NCBI GenBank assembly: GCA_018398585.1
Contig: JAGTTD010000010.1
Coordinates: 2,683,501-2,747,500, forward strand
Direction: 5' to 3'
Length of the DNA: 64,000 bases
DNA from: Simmondsia chinensis
Taxonomy: Eukaryota; Streptophyta; Magnoliopsida; Caryophyllales; Simmondsiaceae
The position numbers and the translations under genes were made by a program. Shown one piece after another: positions 62,475 to 64,000 of this stretch; positions within the stretch are counted from its first letter, which is position 1; each line of letters begins with the position of its first letter. Under the pieces are notes generated by a model. The model ran no database searches. It had not been told where the DNA came from and saw nothing but the letters and a program-made list of their open reading frames with translations.

Positions 62475-63929
62475 AGTTTGATGCCCAGAATCAGGGAACT
62501 TAAGGAAAAATACAACGTAAGGGGCTTGGAGAAAAGATTGCTGTGAAATAACGATCGAGATGATTCTGAAAAATGTTCTAGGTGATTTTAAAAACTGAGT
62601 CTACAAGATAAGCAATAAATAAATAAATACTGAGAATACAACAACAGCCACTAAAGACATTAGCAATGAAGTTTTTAGGAAACCTGAATTCTTCGATTCA
62701 AGGGAACAGAAAGCATAAAGAAATCTAGGAGATGATTTATTAAACTTATTTAAATTGGTGTTCCAATCAACATGATATATAAACAATTCAAAGAGGATGA
62801 ACAATGTTTAAAAGCAAGATTAGAAAAAGGAAAAAAGTTAGACCTTCATGATGGTCACTAAATAGATGGAAAAATAAAGGGTTTGTTAGGACCACCCAAC
62901 AATCATAAATAAAAAGAGATTAGGAAGTAAAACAAAGAACTCCGGAATTTACATGGTTTGGCCAAAGCCTACATCCTCTTATAGGAAGCAAAATAATTTC
63001 ACTATTATGTGAACAGTAGATGAAGCAATTTTATGGTTACATAACCCTCACAACCCTATACAGAGCCCACACACTCTAAACCCTAGTGTGTTGTAGGCCT
63101 ATACCGGACTGACCCAATTTTCAACTTTATAAAACAAGGCCCATTAACCAGTCTCCACACCTAAACCCAACACACATGAATTTTTCTTTTTGATACTACC
63201 CAACACACGTGATGATCACTAAATGGATAAACAATGACTCAAATATTTTTCTATATGGCTTGGCTTGACCGTAGGGTCTATGAAGGGTCATCTTTTGCAA
63301 GTACTTTGATTGTTTTCCAAAAGCACAAACAAAGAGCCTGAGGCCTCTTTAGAAACAAGAACTTTACAGTTTTCTTGGAAATTTTTGATGGAAAATGGGA
63401 TAAGTTTTTCAAAAGACAAAGTTTTGAATTGAAGAAATTGGACAACAATTTCCTGCTTTTCCATATTCCATTTGAAAAGTTGGAAAATAGTTTGAAACTA
63501 TTCAAGAATGGCTCATTTAGGCTACAAGCTGTAAAGCTTGACCTCCATTAGGCACAGGCTTGGCTCATTCAGCTAAGTAAGCCGGCTCGTGTTCGAAACA
63601 CTTCTAGTAAACATCTTGAGGGTGTAAGTCAACCGATCTGAGTTCGAGCTCGTGAGGCTCAAGGCTCGAGTCACAAGCATTTTGCTCAGCCTTGATTTGT
63701 CTCAAAGCTCTTTGAGCCAAGAGATTTTCAGCAGGGCTCGTTTCGAGCTCAAGCTCGACTCAACTTAGCCCAGTTGAGCTCGAACTTGGCTTGGTGAGCT
63801 TCTACTCAAGCTTGACTATTTTAAAGGATTAAGTTGATAAATGAATCAACAATTGTTTTATACACTGACATGCCCCCTCCGAATGCACATTGAGTGTGAA
63901 ACGTGGATAATGTATAGGCTTACATTATA
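62475..63929. other. Upstream region of CNL copy 2 and dispersed repeats
   Basis: The 5' flank of the CNL gene lies first. At about 62930-63180 a stretch with ggaatttacatggtttggcc, gcctacatcctctt and acactctaaaccctagtgtg looks like part of an LTR or related repeat. From 63530 to 63840 there is a repeat rich in gagctcga and ggcttgg words, typical of a hAT-type MITE interior. No gene. Confidence 0.4.
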
Positions 63930-64000
63930 TCTTGGGCTGAAATTATACGAGTGGAAGTTGTTGGAATCGAACTCGTGACCTCTCAGTCAACAAGTCAAGA
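63930..64000 (-). mobile_element. Possible tRNA-derived SINE cut by the window edge
   Basis: The minus strand reads ttgactgagaggtcacgagt then tcgattccaacaac. gagttcgattcc is a good B-box. The A-box would be outside the window, so this stays tentative. Confidence 0.35.

Overview
This is a gene-poor, transposon-dense piece of a plant nuclear chromosome, most likely from a eudicot. The evidence is coiled-coil NB-LRR (CNL) resistance genes with RGA-like motifs, plant-type GT-AG introns, an AT-rich background, and plant transposons of nearly every class: a Ty3/gypsy chromovirus, CACTA, Mutator-like, hAT MITE, RTE-type and other LINEs, tRNA-derived SINEs and 5S rRNA-derived SINEs. I cannot name the species. 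Almost every coding region carries stops or frameshifts, so most gene-like entries are called pseudogenes.

Layout. 0.3-3.4 kb: a promoter with GGCCCA/TGGGCC elements and a TATA box, a spliced leader, and a small unrecognised coding exon. 3.6-4 kb: a LINE 3' end with a poly(A) tail. 5.78-10.8 kb: a complete but inactivated chromovirus with 212/214-bp LTRs. 11.5 and 13.6 kb: a 5S-headed SINE and a tRNA-type SINE. 13.9-19.3 kb: a CACTA element bounded by a perfect AAT duplication, holding a decayed Transposase_24 gene and a nine-copy exon-like tandem array. 19.65-20.2 kb: a hAT MITE with a perfect 8-bp duplication. 20.6-29.7 kb: a very large foldback structure of about eighty ~83-bp repeat units in two opposed arms around a Mutator transposase remnant (SWIM and CCHC motifs), with a SINE insertion in each arm.

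31.8-38.4 kb: four broken copies of one RNF113/CWC24-type CCCH-RING gene; two lie head-to-tail on the minus strand with a period near 2.1 kb, and another pair is in inverted orientation. 39-62.5 kb: a CNL cluster with one badly decayed long copy (39.1-42.6 kb), three short relics (46.5-47.65, 49.7-50.8 and 50.8-52.0 kb, the last two convergent) and one nearly intact copy (59.0-62.5 kb) with two frameshifts. SINEs, an RTE LINE copy, a TIR element and LINE tails sit between them.

Common threads. (1) A SINE whose head is 5S rRNA and whose 3' half matches the 3' end of an RTE LINE present in the same window; target-site duplications show that it moves as a unit. (2) Three separate inverted duplications (Mutator arms, RNF113 copies, NB-ARC relics) that would give long hairpin RNA if transcribed. 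(3) Stop codons in the chromovirus that fall at CAG/CTG (CHG) sites, as expected from methylation-driven decay. Boundaries given as approximate are hand alignments.
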